Counted from the first letter of the stretch, positions 26,939 to 37,978 are shown. The stretch is 64,000 bases of DNA from Rhodospirillales bacterium (GCA_021775095.1 JAJFII010000055.1:1-64000); one strand, 5' to 3'. A program made the numbers and translations. Notes: generated from the letters alone by a model not told the origin.

Positions 26939-27895
26939 ATGACTGACAAACCATTTGAATATCCCGTAGAACTGGCACCTGTGGATATTTCCCCCTACAA
27001 ATCCGGCAATACCGGCGTCGATTATGTAACGACCTTCGATAGCGGCAGCCCCGGCTTCCACGTGATGATCATGGCGCTTACCCATGGCAACGAATTGTGT
27101 GGTGCCCTCGCCCTCGATCATTTGTTACAAAATGACGTCCGTCCCGTGGCCGGCAAAATCACCTTCGGGTTTTCCAATTATCAGGCTTATCAGAATTTCG
27201 ACGCCGCCGACCCGTCGGCATCGCGGTTTGTCGATGAAGACATGAACCGGGTGTGGGCAGCAGACGTGTTAAATGGCAGCCGCGACACGGTTGAAACGGC
27301 ACGGGCCCGAGCCCTCTGCCCGATCCTTGACCAGGTCGATATGCTTTTGGATATTCACTCCATGCAACATCCAACCCCGGCCCTAATGCTGTGTGGGCCC
27401 CTGGCAAAGGGCCAGCAACTGGCAAAGGATCTGGCAACGCCGGAATATATTGTCTCGGATAAAGGCCATGCGGCCGGCAAACGGATGCGCGATTATGGCG
27501 GGTTTGGCGACCCCATGAGCGAAAAAAACGCCCTGCTACTGGAAGCCGGCCAACATTGGGAGAAATCAAGTGAAGTCGTCTCCATCGATACCGCCCTGCG
27601 GTTTTTAAAACTTTTCGGGTCAATTCCTATGGAGACCCTGATGGAAGACCACCTGCATCATCCGAGCGACCAATACCTCATTGAAATCACCCACCCCATT
27701 ACCATCACGACCGAAAAATTTCGCTTCGCCGAACCCTACACCGGGTTCGAATCTATTGAAAAACAAGGAACCCTTTTGGGATGGGACGGCGACGAGCCGG
27801 TGGTGACCCCCTATGATGATTGTATCCTCATCATGCCCAACCGCCGTCTGCACAAGGGGCAAACAGCGGTTCGTCTGGGTAAACGCATCAATTAA
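26939..27895 (+). CDS. Succinylglutamate desuccinylase/aspartoacylase family hydrolase
   Basis: 318 residues. Zinc carboxypeptidase-like fold of AstE/AspA: THGNELCGA holds zinc ligands His49 and Glu52, DEDMNRVW is the conserved Arg region, and LLDIHSM supplies the third His. Members remove acyl groups from N-acyl amino acids. A strong AAGGATAACC ribosome site precedes the ATG, 8 bases after the LysR gene. Third acyl-amino-acid-type hydrolase in this locus after the N-formylglutamate and C45 enzymes. Confidence 0.87.
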   Translation: MTDKPFEYPVELAPVDISPYKSGNTGVDYVTTFDSGSPGFHVMIMALTHGNELCGALALDHLLQNDVRPVAGKITFGFSNYQAYQNFDAADPSASRFVDEDMNRVWAADVLNGSRDTVETARARALCPILDQVDMLLDIHSMQHPTPALMLCGPLAKGQQLAKDLATPEYIVSDKGHAAGKRMRDYGGFGDPMSEKNALLLEAGQHWEKSSEVVSIDTALRFLKLFGSIPMETLMEDHLHHPSDQYLIEITHPITITTEKFRFAEPYTGFESIEKQGTLLGWDGDEPVVTPYDDCILIMPNRRLHKGQTAVRLGKRIN

Positions 27896-27973
27896 TTGTC
27901 ATTTGCAAAATCCGATTAGGCCGGACATTTTGCTGGTTCCCATCTCTAATTATGCCGTGAAAGCCCCACCCCC

Positions 27974-28900
27974 ATGAGCAACGATCCGATTATTCTTCAT
28001 CATTATCCGCAATCTCCCGTAACGGAAAAAGTCCGGGTTGTTCTTGGCATGAAGGGGTTACCCTGGAGATCCGTCGAAATTCCACGGTTGCCGCCGAAAC
28101 CCAATCTGATGCCGCTTACCGGCGGATACCGGTTAACGCCGGTCATGCAAATCGGCGCTGACATCTATTGTGACAGCACATCTATCATTCGCGAACTTGA
28201 ACGTCGGTTCCCGGACCCGACCCTGTTTCCCGGCGGCGCTGGAGGGATGGCCTGGGGTGTTGGTCAATGGACCGACGGGCCATTGTTTCAGGATGTTGTC
28301 AGCGTTGCCCTTGTCGAAATGAGCCCTAAAATGCCACCGGAATTTCTCGCCGATCGCGGCCCCCTGTACTTTGGTCCTGATTTCTCACTGGACGACATCA
28401 AAGCCAAATATTCGGAATGCCTGGCCAATGTCAGAGCTCAATTTGGTTGGATGGATGAACGTTTGTCGGCCCGCGATTTTATGTTGGGCGCGACCCCGGG
28501 TTTGCCGGACGCCCTGGCCTATTATCTGGTCTGGTTTTTAAGAGACCGGATGGCCGACGGAGAAAACTTCCTGTCGCAGTTTAAAAACCTGACCCAATGG
28601 GAAAAGCGGGTCTTTGATATCGGTCACGGCGAGGCCAGCGAGATGAGCGACCTGGAAGCCCTCGACATTGCCAAAGCAGCAATCCCGACAACTCCTGAGC
28701 AAGCCGACCCCGGAGATCCGGTGGGTTTTCATGTCGGTGACGCAGTCACTGTCGAGGCGGTATCCGGTGGACCGACCGTCGCCGGCAAATTGCACAGTCT
28801 TTCCGCCAATCACGCCGCCCTCTTGCGCGACGATGCAACCGTTGGTCAGGTCTGTGTGCATTTCCCACGAATTGGTTATCGTCTCAAAGCCCAGGTTTAA
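27974..28900 (+). CDS. Glutathione S-transferase family protein
   Basis: 308 residues, longer than a usual GST (about 210-230). The N-terminal thioredoxin-fold domain shows HHYPQSPVTEKVRVVLGMKGLPW and the TPVMQIGADIYCDSTSIIRELERR glutathione-site segment (cis-Pro, Ser). A helical domain follows to about 235, then about 70 extra residues (from GDPVGFHVGDAVTVEA) that look like a small beta-rich domain of unknown role. Substrate unknown. It may be a separate transcription unit, 78 bases after the AstE-like gene. Confidence 0.8.
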   Translation: MSNDPIILHHYPQSPVTEKVRVVLGMKGLPWRSVEIPRLPPKPNLMPLTGGYRLTPVMQIGADIYCDSTSIIRELERRFPDPTLFPGGAGGMAWGVGQWTDGPLFQDVVSVALVEMSPKMPPEFLADRGPLYFGPDFSLDDIKAKYSECLANVRAQFGWMDERLSARDFMLGATPGLPDALAYYLVWFLRDRMADGENFLSQFKNLTQWEKRVFDIGHGEASEMSDLEALDIAKAAIPTTPEQADPGDPVGFHVGDAVTVEAVSGGPTVAGKLHSLSANHAALLRDDATVGQVCVHFPRIGYRLKAQV

Positions 28901-28996
28901 TACAGAGTCTTAGACGCGGGGGCCAAGCTTGCTTACAATAAGCTGACAATCAATAGGGGGGGCTCTATTGAGGTGCAGTGAATTGGAGGCGCAAAC

Positions 28997-30052
28997 GTGT
29001 CACTCGGGGCTGGCGATAAAACAAGGGGCCAATTTGGCACGGCCTATGCAGCGCTCGACTTAGGCACTAATAATTGCCGATTGTTAATTGCCCGTCCGAC
29101 GGCGGACGGGTTCCAGATCATCGACAGTTATTCCCGGATCGTGCGGCTTGGTGAAGGCGTTGCGGCAAGCCGGCGACTGAATGCCGAGGCCATGGGACGG
29201 ACCTTAAATGCGCTTCGGGTTTGCGCTCAAAAGATTAAGAACCGGGGTGTTAAGCGCGTCCGTTGTATCGCGACCGAAGCCTGCCGCCGGGCCAATAACG
29301 GCCAGGAATTTCTGGATCGGGTAACCGAAGAAACCGGCTTACCCTTTGAGATCGTCACGCCGGAGTTGGAAGCGGAACTTACCCTACACGGGTGTCTACC
29401 GCTGTTTTCATCTGAAAAACCCAAAACCCTGTTGTTTGATATCGGCGGCGGAAGCACAGAAATCGTATGGGCGGCAATCACCGCCAATAAGGTGCCGGCG
29501 CTGCTTGATGTTCTGTCATTTCCCATGGGTGTGGTCAATCTGGCGGAAACCCATGGAAGCGGAAGCATCGGTGCCGCCACCTTCGAGCGAATCTGTGCCC
29601 AGGTCGCAACCCTGTTGCATCCCTTTGATATGAAAAACAACATCCTTCAGGCTATTCAGGCCGACCAGGTGCAGATGATTGGTACATCGGGAACCATTAC
29701 AACTCTGGGTGCCCTGTTCCTCAAATTAGAGCGTTATGAGCGGGCAAAAGTTGACGGCCTGCAGATCACCTTTCAGGCCGCTCAGCAACTGATTGATGAC
29801 ATTGCCCCCTTGGATTTGGCGGCGCGCAAGGCTATTCCCTGTATTGGACCGGACCGGGCCGACCTGATGGTAATGGGCTGCGCCATTTTAAACGCAATTT
29901 GCGCAAAATGGCCGGTTGGAGCGTTGCGCGCGGCGGACCGCGGCATTCGCGAAGGATTGCTTCTGGAAATGATCGAGAAAGACCGTCAGAATACCCCTCT
30001 CAGTGGGGTCGCACCGATGACGTCGCCACCCAACGCATTTGCTCCCGGATAA
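28997..30052 (+). CDS. ppx: Ppx/GppA family phosphatase
   Basis: 351 residues. ASKHA-fold exopolyphosphatase/pppGpp phosphatase: AYAALDLGTNNCRLLIA (phosphate 1), LFDIGGGSTEIVW (phosphate 2) and ATEACRRANN are visible. The short length lacks the C-terminal HD-like domain of E. coli Ppx and fits the alphaproteobacterial short form. GTG start at 28997 with GGAGG 7-9 bases before. It removes terminal phosphate from polyphosphate or pppGpp. Adjacent rlmE, 12 bases on, is the usual partner in alphaproteobacteria. Ppx versus GppA specificity is not decided by sequence. Confidence 0.9.
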   Translation: MSLGAGDKTRGQFGTAYAALDLGTNNCRLLIARPTADGFQIIDSYSRIVRLGEGVAASRRLNAEAMGRTLNALRVCAQKIKNRGVKRVRCIATEACRRANNGQEFLDRVTEETGLPFEIVTPELEAELTLHGCLPLFSSEKPKTLLFDIGGGSTEIVWAAITANKVPALLDVLSFPMGVVNLAETHGSGSIGAATFERICAQVATLLHPFDMKNNILQAIQADQVQMIGTSGTITTLGALFLKLERYERAKVDGLQITFQAAQQLIDDIAPLDLAARKAIPCIGPDRADLMVMGCAILNAICAKWPVGALRAADRGIREGLLLEMIEKDRQNTPLSGVAPMTSPPNAFAPG

Positions 30053-30064
30053 CGAAACACATAG

Positions 30065-32385
<2,321 letters not shown>

Positions 32386-32406
32386 TCCCGTCCGGCACCG
32401 ACCGGC

Positions 32407-33729
32407 ATGACACCTGGGGCTCGTTTGCAGGCGGTTATTGAATTGCTCGATCAGGTTTGGTCGGGGCGCCAACCGGCGGATCAATTAACCGACGCGTATT
32501 TTAAAAAACGGCGCTACGCCGGGTCCTCTGACCGCCGTAATATTAACCATGTCCTGTATCAGATATTACGCCGCCGGGCCCGTTTGGACTGGTGGACCGA
32601 ACGATCCGGAATTGCCGTTCCACAGGGTCCGCGGGCCCGTATCATTGCTAATTTGGCGCTCGCCGACAAAGCCGCGCCGGATGAAATTTCAACGCTGTTT
32701 AGTGGACAAATCCATTGCCCTGGGGCGCTCGATCAACAGGAATTGGAGCTGGCCGAAAGCCTTTATGGCCGCCCTCTGACCCATGCCGACATGACCCGTT
32801 CAACGGCGCTCGAATATCCTGAATGGATGGATGCATCCTTTTCGGCTCTTTGGGGCGACCGCCTGGAACTTGAAATATCCGCACTCAACCAACCGGCACC
32901 GGTCGACTTGCGGGTAAATACCCTAAAAACCACCCGCGAAATTGCCAAGGCAGAACTTGCTGCCCAGTTTATTGAAACCGAAGAAACCGCCCTGTCCCCC
33001 CTTGGATTGCGATTGGTTGGCAAGGCCCGGCTGGGCGGCACGCAGGCCTTTCGCGATGGTCTGGTCGAGGTCCAGGACGAAGGATCGCAAATCCTCGCGT
33101 TGCTGTGTGGTGCCGAACCACACATGACGGTGGTTGACTATTGTGCCGGTGCCGGCGGCAAGTCCTTGGCCCTGGCCGCGTCCATGGCCCTGCGCGGGCG
33201 GGTCGAAGGCCAGCTCTATGCCTGTGACATATCCCAAACCCGCATTAACCGTATGGAACCCCGCCTAAAACGCGCCGGTGCCCAGGCGGTGCGGCGTAAA
33301 ATCCTAACCGGTAAAGATGACGCCTGGATAAAAAGGGCAAAAGCCTCGGCCGACCGCGTACTGGTCGACGCGCCGTGCACGGGGACCGGTGCCTGGCGCC
33401 GCGACCCGCAAGCCAAATGGCGATTTACGCCCGATCAGCTGGACGATTTGCTGGCCCAGCAACAAGCGATTCTGAGCAGCGCGGCAACATTGGTTAAACC
33501 AGGCGGTCGATTGGTTTACGCCACATGTTCTCTCCTGCAGGAAGAAAATGAACAGCAACTTTTTCGATTTTTGGAGAATCACAGTGCTTTTTCGCCCCTG
33601 CCCATCGATCACATATGGTCGGAAACCATCGGCGGTCCGCCGCCGCCCACCGGCCCCTGCCTGCGCCTGAGCCCAGCCAGCACGGGAACGGATGGATTTT
33701 TCTGCACCGTTTTACAACGGACGCCCTAA
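32407..33729 (+). CDS. rsmB: RsmB-like RNA (cytosine-5) methyltransferase
   Basis: 440 residues. NOP2/Sun family: N-terminal NusB-like helices (about 1-140), then the SAM fold with VDYCAGAGGKSLALAASM, DAPCTGTGAWRRDP (TC-motif cysteine) and YATCSLLQEENE (catalytic cysteine). It likely methylates C967 of 16S rRNA or a related site. Follows guaB by 21 bases. Immediately after its stop the gene-poor, repeat-bearing segment begins. Confidence 0.88.
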   Translation: MTPGARLQAVIELLDQVWSGRQPADQLTDAYFKKRRYAGSSDRRNINHVLYQILRRRARLDWWTERSGIAVPQGPRARIIANLALADKAAPDEISTLFSGQIHCPGALDQQELELAESLYGRPLTHADMTRSTALEYPEWMDASFSALWGDRLELEISALNQPAPVDLRVNTLKTTREIAKAELAAQFIETEETALSPLGLRLVGKARLGGTQAFRDGLVEVQDEGSQILALLCGAEPHMTVVDYCAGAGGKSLALAASMALRGRVEGQLYACDISQTRINRMEPRLKRAGAQAVRRKILTGKDDAWIKRAKASADRVLVDAPCTGTGAWRRDPQAKWRFTPDQLDDLLAQQQAILSSAATLVKPGGRLVYATCSLLQEENEQQLFRFLENHSAFSPLPIDHIWSETIGGPPPPTGPCLRLSPASTGTDGFFCTVLQRTP

Positions 33730-33894
33730 ACCGCCAAAATCTGTGGCGGCGGCAGGAGTGCCGTTGCGGGGTCTGATGACGCTCTCTGACCCTGACCTCG
33801 CACCACCGAGTAGAAATAAGGAACCATAGAAACACTCAAGCGGGACATCGCCCGGGTGTTGCTTCCTACCCAGCTGCGTGCAGGGACGATTTCT
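33730..33894. other. Intergenic flank with no supported gene
   Basis: GC-rich stretch between the rsmB stop and the inverted-repeat element. Short leftward open frames here (for example 33712-33918) are not preceded by ribosome sites and run through repeat sequence, so they are not called. Several self-complementary pieces (acactcaagcgggacatcgcccgggtgt, 33831-33858) suggest structured DNA or RNA. Confidence 0.4.
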
Positions 33895-34162
33895 AGGGTC
33901 AGAACCCATTAATTTCATCCATTCTGCGGAGGTGATTTATCTTATCGGTTAGGCGGAAAGACGCAGGAAACCCCACGGTTTTCAAGTTTTTTCAACGAAG
34001 CCAGAGAGATAAACCACCCCGCCCCAAGGGGTTTGTCCGTAAGCTCACGCCTTGTGCGAAAACAAGGCTCGAATAGGTCCAGCATGTCCTTGCGCTTGTT
34101 TTCTTGTATTCGCAAGCTTTCTGGCAAACAGAATTGCATGAAATTAATGGGTCCTGACCCTA
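33895..34162. mobile_element. Small inverted-repeat-flanked element, family unknown
   Basis: The left arm at 33895-33926 (agggtcagaacccattaatt...) and the right arm at about 34129-34162 are inverted copies of about 33 bp with three to four differences. The right arm and 32 further inward bases recur at 1-65. The interior has a short leftward open frame (33942-34139, 65 codons) without recognisable domain. This may be a decayed insertion sequence or a non-autonomous element. The gggtc..gaccc tip recalls REP/RAYT-type ends, which is only a resemblance. Confidence 0.6.
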
Positions 34163-34552
34163 AGGATTACATCGCTCTGCCTTGGTATCAATTGCCAATT
34201 CCAGTCTGTTTTACAATACCCACGCACAGCTCCGTTTCCCGACAAATCGTGCTTCGTCGTTATCCCCATCGTCCTCGTTGCCGACTGAAGGGTCTGTTGT
34301 TTTAATAATTAGGACAAAACATTTCGCGAAAATAAGTTGGAATTACACCATAATATTGTATTCAGTTTTAAAATAATGTTTACAAAATTGTGTGCATTAT
34401 TTTATTGTCGACTAACTTATTGTAATGGTTAGGTTATATTTGTTTTCATTAGTAAAATTCCTTGCAAGTAACTGGCCCGTTCCGTATATTTTGCGGCGCA
34501 GGTAAGCTCACATTGAATGCCAATTTCGAATAAAGGGGGGAGAATAGCCTTC
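34163..34552. other. AT-rich intergenic island
   Basis: About 390 bp with no supported gene. The part near 34300-34460 is markedly AT-rich compared with both sides, with runs such as ataatattgtattcagttttaa. It may be foreign DNA left beside the inverted-repeat element or a strong promoter/H-NS-like binding region for the zinc-ribbon gene. A GGGGGGAG box near 34535-34542 is the only translation signal seen. Confidence 0.5.
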
Positions 34553-34729
34553 ATGTCTTCCGATAAATCCATAACCAGCAAACCCAAACCTGAGCGCCCG
34601 CCCGTCGTCAAAAAACGAAAATGCCTAATGTGTTCAAAAGATTTCACGTCGCAACATGTGGGGGAACGGGTTTGTGTAAATTGCAAAGGCACCTCTGCCT
34701 GGCGCGAAAGTGGTTATTACGCCGCGTGA
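34553..34729 (+). CDS. Small zinc-ribbon protein
   Basis: 58 residues from the ATG at 34553. Two CxxC knuckles, KRKCLMCSKDF and RVCVNCKG, spaced by about 17 residues, form a zinc ribbon after a basic, Pro/Lys-rich N-terminal tail. Similar short proteins are widespread in alphaproteobacteria but have no assigned function; nucleic-acid or protein binding is a guess. An earlier ATG at 34517 is in frame, but the purine-rich box before 34553 favours the shorter form. Its 3' end overlaps the next gene by 20 bases. Confidence 0.75.
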   Translation: MSSDKSITSKPKPERPPVVKKRKCLMCSKDFTSQHVGERVCVNCKGTSAWRESGYYAA

Positions 34730-35639
34730 GCATCCAAATTTGACTGGCAATCCGCCCTTAACTCCGACCCCGTCCGGCTCCTCAGTGGTGGCCGAAATTA
34801 GCATCCTATCGGACCGTGCGGAAATCATCCGAACCCCGTACCGCGACGGCCAAATGACTTGGCGACGCTGGCCAAGCGATCATCCGAACCGCCCGCCTGT
34901 GGTTCTTTTACATGGTGGATTCGGGTCATGGACCCATTGGATAAGGACCATACCCCGCCTGCGCATGGCGGCATCGGTGATCGCCGCAGATCTGCCCGGC
35001 CTTGGCGATTCCGACGATGTGCGGGAACCCCACACGCCGGAAAAACTTGCAGATATTGTCGCCCAGGGCCTGGACCAGATCCTAAGTCCCAACCAAAGCT
35101 TCCACCTGGTGGGGTTTTCCTTCGGTGGATTGCTGGGCAGTCTTGTCGCCGCAACCTGTGCCGAACGGTGCCTGACCTTCACCGCTGTTGGTGCCAGCGG
35201 GTTTGGCGATCTGCACGCCGTAGTTGAAGGTATCGAAAGGCCGCGCGACGGTATGACGGCAATCGAAATTGACCACATCCACCGCAAAAACCTGGGCCTA
35301 TTGATGTTCGCGGACCCGGCGGCAATCGACCCCTTAAGCCTCTATATCCATGAGACCAACGTCGCCCGTGGCCGGATCAAAAGTCGTCGCATGTCTGTAT
35401 CCGATGCCCTGGTCCAGACGATCCCGCATATTAAAGCGCGGTTAGGCGGCATCTGGGGTGCCTTTGATGCAACAGCAGGCGGATATGACTCCTTACAAAA
35501 AAGGCGGCATCTTTTTCGTTCCCATCAAGTCGAAAGCCGGTTCCATATTATTGCCGACGCTGGCCACTGGGTCATGTACGAAAAAGCCGACGCCTTTAAT
35601 AAGACGCTGCTTCAACATTTGTGTCTGACCGGAGACTGA
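34710..35639 (+). CDS. Alpha/beta hydrolase
   Basis: Up to 309 residues from a GTG at 34710; the first 25 or so are poorly conserved, so the true start may be later. Core motifs: PPVVLLHGGFGSWTHW (oxyanion), VGFSFGGLLG (nucleophile Ser elbow), and a late His in IIADAGHWVMYEKAD. Esterase or C-C hydrolase type, substrate unknown. It overlaps the zinc-ribbon gene and is followed 8 bases later by a MaoC-like gene, suggesting a small operon for acyl or ester metabolism. Confidence 0.83.
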   Translation: MVITPREHPNLTGNPPLTPTPSGSSVVAEISILSDRAEIIRTPYRDGQMTWRRWPSDHPNRPPVVLLHGGFGSWTHWIRTIPRLRMAASVIAADLPGLGDSDDVREPHTPEKLADIVAQGLDQILSPNQSFHLVGFSFGGLLGSLVAATCAERCLTFTAVGASGFGDLHAVVEGIERPRDGMTAIEIDHIHRKNLGLLMFADPAAIDPLSLYIHETNVARGRIKSRRMSVSDALVQTIPHIKARLGGIWGAFDATAGGYDSLQKRRHLFRSHQVESRFHIIADAGHWVMYEKADAFNKTLLQHLCLTGD

Positions 35640-35647
35640 AATATCCC

Positions 35648-36100
35648 ATGCACACCCGTTATTTAGACGATTTTTCCGTTGGTGAAACATTTGAAAGCCG
35701 TTCAGCAAGTTTGACGGAAGCGCAAATCATGGATTTTGCCCTGACCTGGGACCCACAACCCTTCCATATTGACAAACAGGCGGCGCTGAAGGGACAGTTC
35801 GGCGGTATCATCGCCAGTGGTTTTCATACCCAGGCCCTGGCATTTCGATTGTTTTATGACCTGGGATTGATCGCCAAGTCCAACGTGATCGGACTGGGCG
35901 TCGACGATGCCCGTTGGCCAGCCCCTGTGCGGCCCGATGATGCGTTGCGAAATATTGTCGAAGTTGTGGAGATTAAACCGTCATCGTCAAAACCCGACCG
36001 GGGTGTCTTGAAACTGGCGCACAAGGTTGTTAACCAGAATGATGTGGTTGTCATGACTTTTACAACCCTGAAAATCCTGAAACGGAAACCGGATGCATAA
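35648..36100 (+). CDS. MaoC-like hot-dog dehydratase
   Basis: 150 residues from the ATG at 35648; a GGAG lies 13 bases upstream within the previous gene's end. The hydratase 2 signature is seen as DFALTWDPQPFHIDKQAAL...GGIIASGFHTQALAFRL, with the catalytic-type Asp and His. (R)-specific enoyl-CoA hydration or a thioester-binding role is expected. Linked to the alpha/beta hydrolase before it. Could feed (R)-3-hydroxyacyl-CoA to PHA metabolism, as a PHB depolymerase lies 2 kb away. Confidence 0.85.
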   Translation: MHTRYLDDFSVGETFESRSASLTEAQIMDFALTWDPQPFHIDKQAALKGQFGGIIASGFHTQALAFRLFYDLGLIAKSNVIGLGVDDARWPAPVRPDDALRNIVEVVEIKPSSSKPDRGVLKLAHKVVNQNDVVVMTFTTLKILKRKPDA

Positions 36101-36128
36101 GCGTGCTGAGCACAGGCCGCCTGAGAGA

Positions 36129-36293
36129 TCAATTCAAGTATCGGTCTTGATACCCTGAATACACGAATTGCCGAAGACCGTTCAATCCCTTTGACGATGC
36201 ACGGTAGTGGCTTGAGATCCTTGCGATAATGGCACGGGTTCGGCCTTCTGTTAAGCCTGTTAGCGGATCATCCACCCACGGCAGGTTGGGCAA
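36129..36293 (-). CDS. Candidate small protein downstream of mscS
   Basis: A 54-residue frame starting with TTG at 36293 and ending TGA at 36129. A perfect GGAGGT box ends 4 bases before the TTG, spacing that fits translation. It begins 26 bases after the mscS stop on the same strand. The predicted protein is soluble, with a mid-section rich in Arg, Ser and Tyr, and no known domain. It is too short for most gene callers. It could also be a remnant of a longer gene or chance. Confidence 0.35.
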   Translation of the reverse strand: MPNLPWVDDPLTGLTEGRTRAIIARISSHYRASSKGLNGLRQFVYSGYQDRYLN

Positions 36294-36319
36294 AATTACC
36301 TCCGGTGCACCGGTCTGAA

Positions 36320-37240
36320 TTAACGGTCATCGACGTCCTGCTCGGTTTCGTTGGCCGACAACCCAGGGGCAACAACCGCCAGCTGCTGATTGGTCGACAA
36401 TCCAATTCCCGCCGCTTTTAGAGCTTTCAACACGACCTCGTTGACCCGGTACCTGACACCATAATATCGCCGCGACGGGACCCAGAACCGAAGGCCAATG
36501 ATAACTCCCCCATAGGCGAAATCGTGGACACCGACCTGCAGTTTGGGGCCGTTTTTCAGATCTTCGAGCTTCGCCATCGCGGTCCGCAGGACTTCCAGGG
36601 CTTTTTCCCAGTCTTGCCCTTCAGCGATATACAAACGCGATTGCACAACGCGATTTTCATGGGAATTAACCAGGACACGACCGACAATCTCCTTGTTGGG
36701 AATGGTAATGCGTTCGCCATCCTCACCAAGTAAAATGGTGTGGGCCAGGGTTATCTCTTCGACCACTCCCGAAACATCCCTGCCAATGGTGATGGTGTTA
36801 CCGATTGTAAAGGTCCGCGCCAAAACAATTGATAATCCGGCACCGTAATTGGACAGGGGTCCCTGAATGGCCATGGTCGCGCCAAATGCAGTTGCCCCGG
36901 CCAGGGCAATCAATGGCGCAATGGAAATGCCAAAATTTCCGAGCGTTATGATCACCAAAAAGATGACCATGATAATTTTGACCATATTGCCCAAAAACCG
37001 GGCCAGGGTCTGGTCAATATCCTTGGAACTCAGCGACTTGCCAACGCGACCACCGGCCCAGGCGGCAACTTTCAGGCCAATGAACAAAAATACCAAGGCA
37101 CCAAAAATCTGAAACCCGTAGGTAACGGTAAATTCGATCAGGGTTTCGAGCCAACGGGAAACCGTTTCAACCTGCTGGTCGACGGCCTGGCCCAAATCGG
37201 GACTCCCTTGATTTATTGCTGCCGCTTTTTGTTCCGCCAT
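36320..37240 (-). CDS. Small-conductance mechanosensitive channel (MscS family)
   Basis: 306 residues. Three hydrophobic helices lie at about 37-60, 84-108 and 113-135; the pore helix has the glycine/alanine pattern LAGATAFGATMAIQGPLSNYGAG. The cytoplasmic beta domain follows (GNTITIGRDVSGVVEEITLAHTIL, TIPNKEIVG). It opens under membrane tension to release solutes during osmotic down-shock. Forms a leftward pair with the YbjQ-family gene 11 bases upstream. Confidence 0.92.
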   Translation of the reverse strand: MAEQKAAAINQGSPDLGQAVDQQVETVSRWLETLIEFTVTYGFQIFGALVFLFIGLKVAAWAGGRVGKSLSSKDIDQTLARFLGNMVKIIMVIFLVIITLGNFGISIAPLIALAGATAFGATMAIQGPLSNYGAGLSIVLARTFTIGNTITIGRDVSGVVEEITLAHTILLGEDGERITIPNKEIVGRVLVNSHENRVVQSRLYIAEGQDWEKALEVLRTAMAKLEDLKNGPKLQVGVHDFAYGGVIIGLRFWVPSRRYYGVRYRVNEVVLKALKAAGIGLSTNQQLAVVAPGLSANETEQDVDDR

Positions 37241-37251
37241 TTTACGGTGTC

Positions 37252-37686
37252 CTAGTTCTTTACAACCTGGCAGGCCGTTCCGGTCGTCACTAAAAACAGC
37301 ATGGACTTACCATCGCCGGAGATTTCGCTATAGTCCAAATCGACGGCAATGACGGCGTTGGCTCCGACGATCAGGGCTTCGCGCCGCAGTTCCGTCAAAC
37401 AGGTATGGCGGGCGTCGCGCAAAACCTTTTGAGAGGCCTTTGAGCGGCCCCCGAAAACATCCCGTATCCCGGCAAAAAAATCCTTAAATATATTCATTCC
37501 GAACACACATTCCGCCGAGATGACTTCTATTCTCCGCTCGACCGTATATCCGGACAGGGTTGATTCCGTGGTGACAATCAAATCTTTAGCCAGTTCGTCA
37601 ATCACTTCGGTCGGCAACTCATCAAATTGTTTGTTGTCGATCAGGTCTTGGATTTGTTTTTCGCTTTTGCCAAATAGGCCAAACAT
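37252..37686 (-). CDS. YbjQ/UPF0145-type heavy-metal-binding domain protein
   Basis: 144 residues. After about 25 residues of a short helical head ([22 protein letters not shown]), the domain shows [26 protein letters not shown] and [19 protein letters not shown], typical of the pentameric YbjQ family. Function in the family is unsettled. First gene of the leftward pair with mscS. Confidence 0.82.
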   Translation of the reverse strand: MFGLFGKSEKQIQDLIDNKQFDELPTEVIDELAKDLIVTTESTLSGYTVERRIEVISAECVFGMNIFKDFFAGIRDVFGGRSKASQKVLRDARHTCLTELRREALIVGANAVIAVDLDYSEISGDGKSMLFLVTTGTACQVVKN

Positions 37687-37920
37687 TCATAACTCTCCGG
37701 GTCTGCAGGTTGCGCGTTGGCCACGATCCGGCTCTGTTTTCATTAGAAACAATTCGGCACCGCCCTGTCCAATACATAATCCCCTCCTCGATTTAATCGC
37801 CATGTAATTCCCTGCACACTGCTCCCATACCCGAGTGGGGTGAACGGATAATTACACACCATATAATTCACATAAACCGAACATTCCGCTTTTCACCCGA
37901 AATTCAGGTGTTATCCTCTT

Positions 37921-37945
37921 TTGCACTGCAATATCGCAATTGCGA
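37921..37945. promoter_or_regulatory. Paired palindromes, candidate PhaR-type operator before PHB depolymerase
   Basis: A perfect palindrome TTGCACTGCAA (37921-37931) is followed two bases later by TCGCAATTGCGA (37934-37945), 33 bases before the phaZ start. TGC/GCA-rich palindromes are the known type of target for the PHA-sensing repressor PhaR in alphaproteobacteria, so this is a likely operator by inference. No direct proof is in the window. Confidence 0.5.
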
Positions 37946-37978
37946 ATGAACGTATAACCATCGAGGACCTTACCGCAC

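Noticed and set aside
33712-33918. 68-codon leftward open frame after rsmB
   Set aside because: Starts inside the left arm of the element, overlaps the rsmB 3' end antisense, and has no protein-like pattern.
33942-34139. 65-codon leftward open frame inside the inverted-repeat element
   Set aside because: No ribosome site, no recognised domain, and it runs into the repeat arm itself. Kept only as part of the element description.
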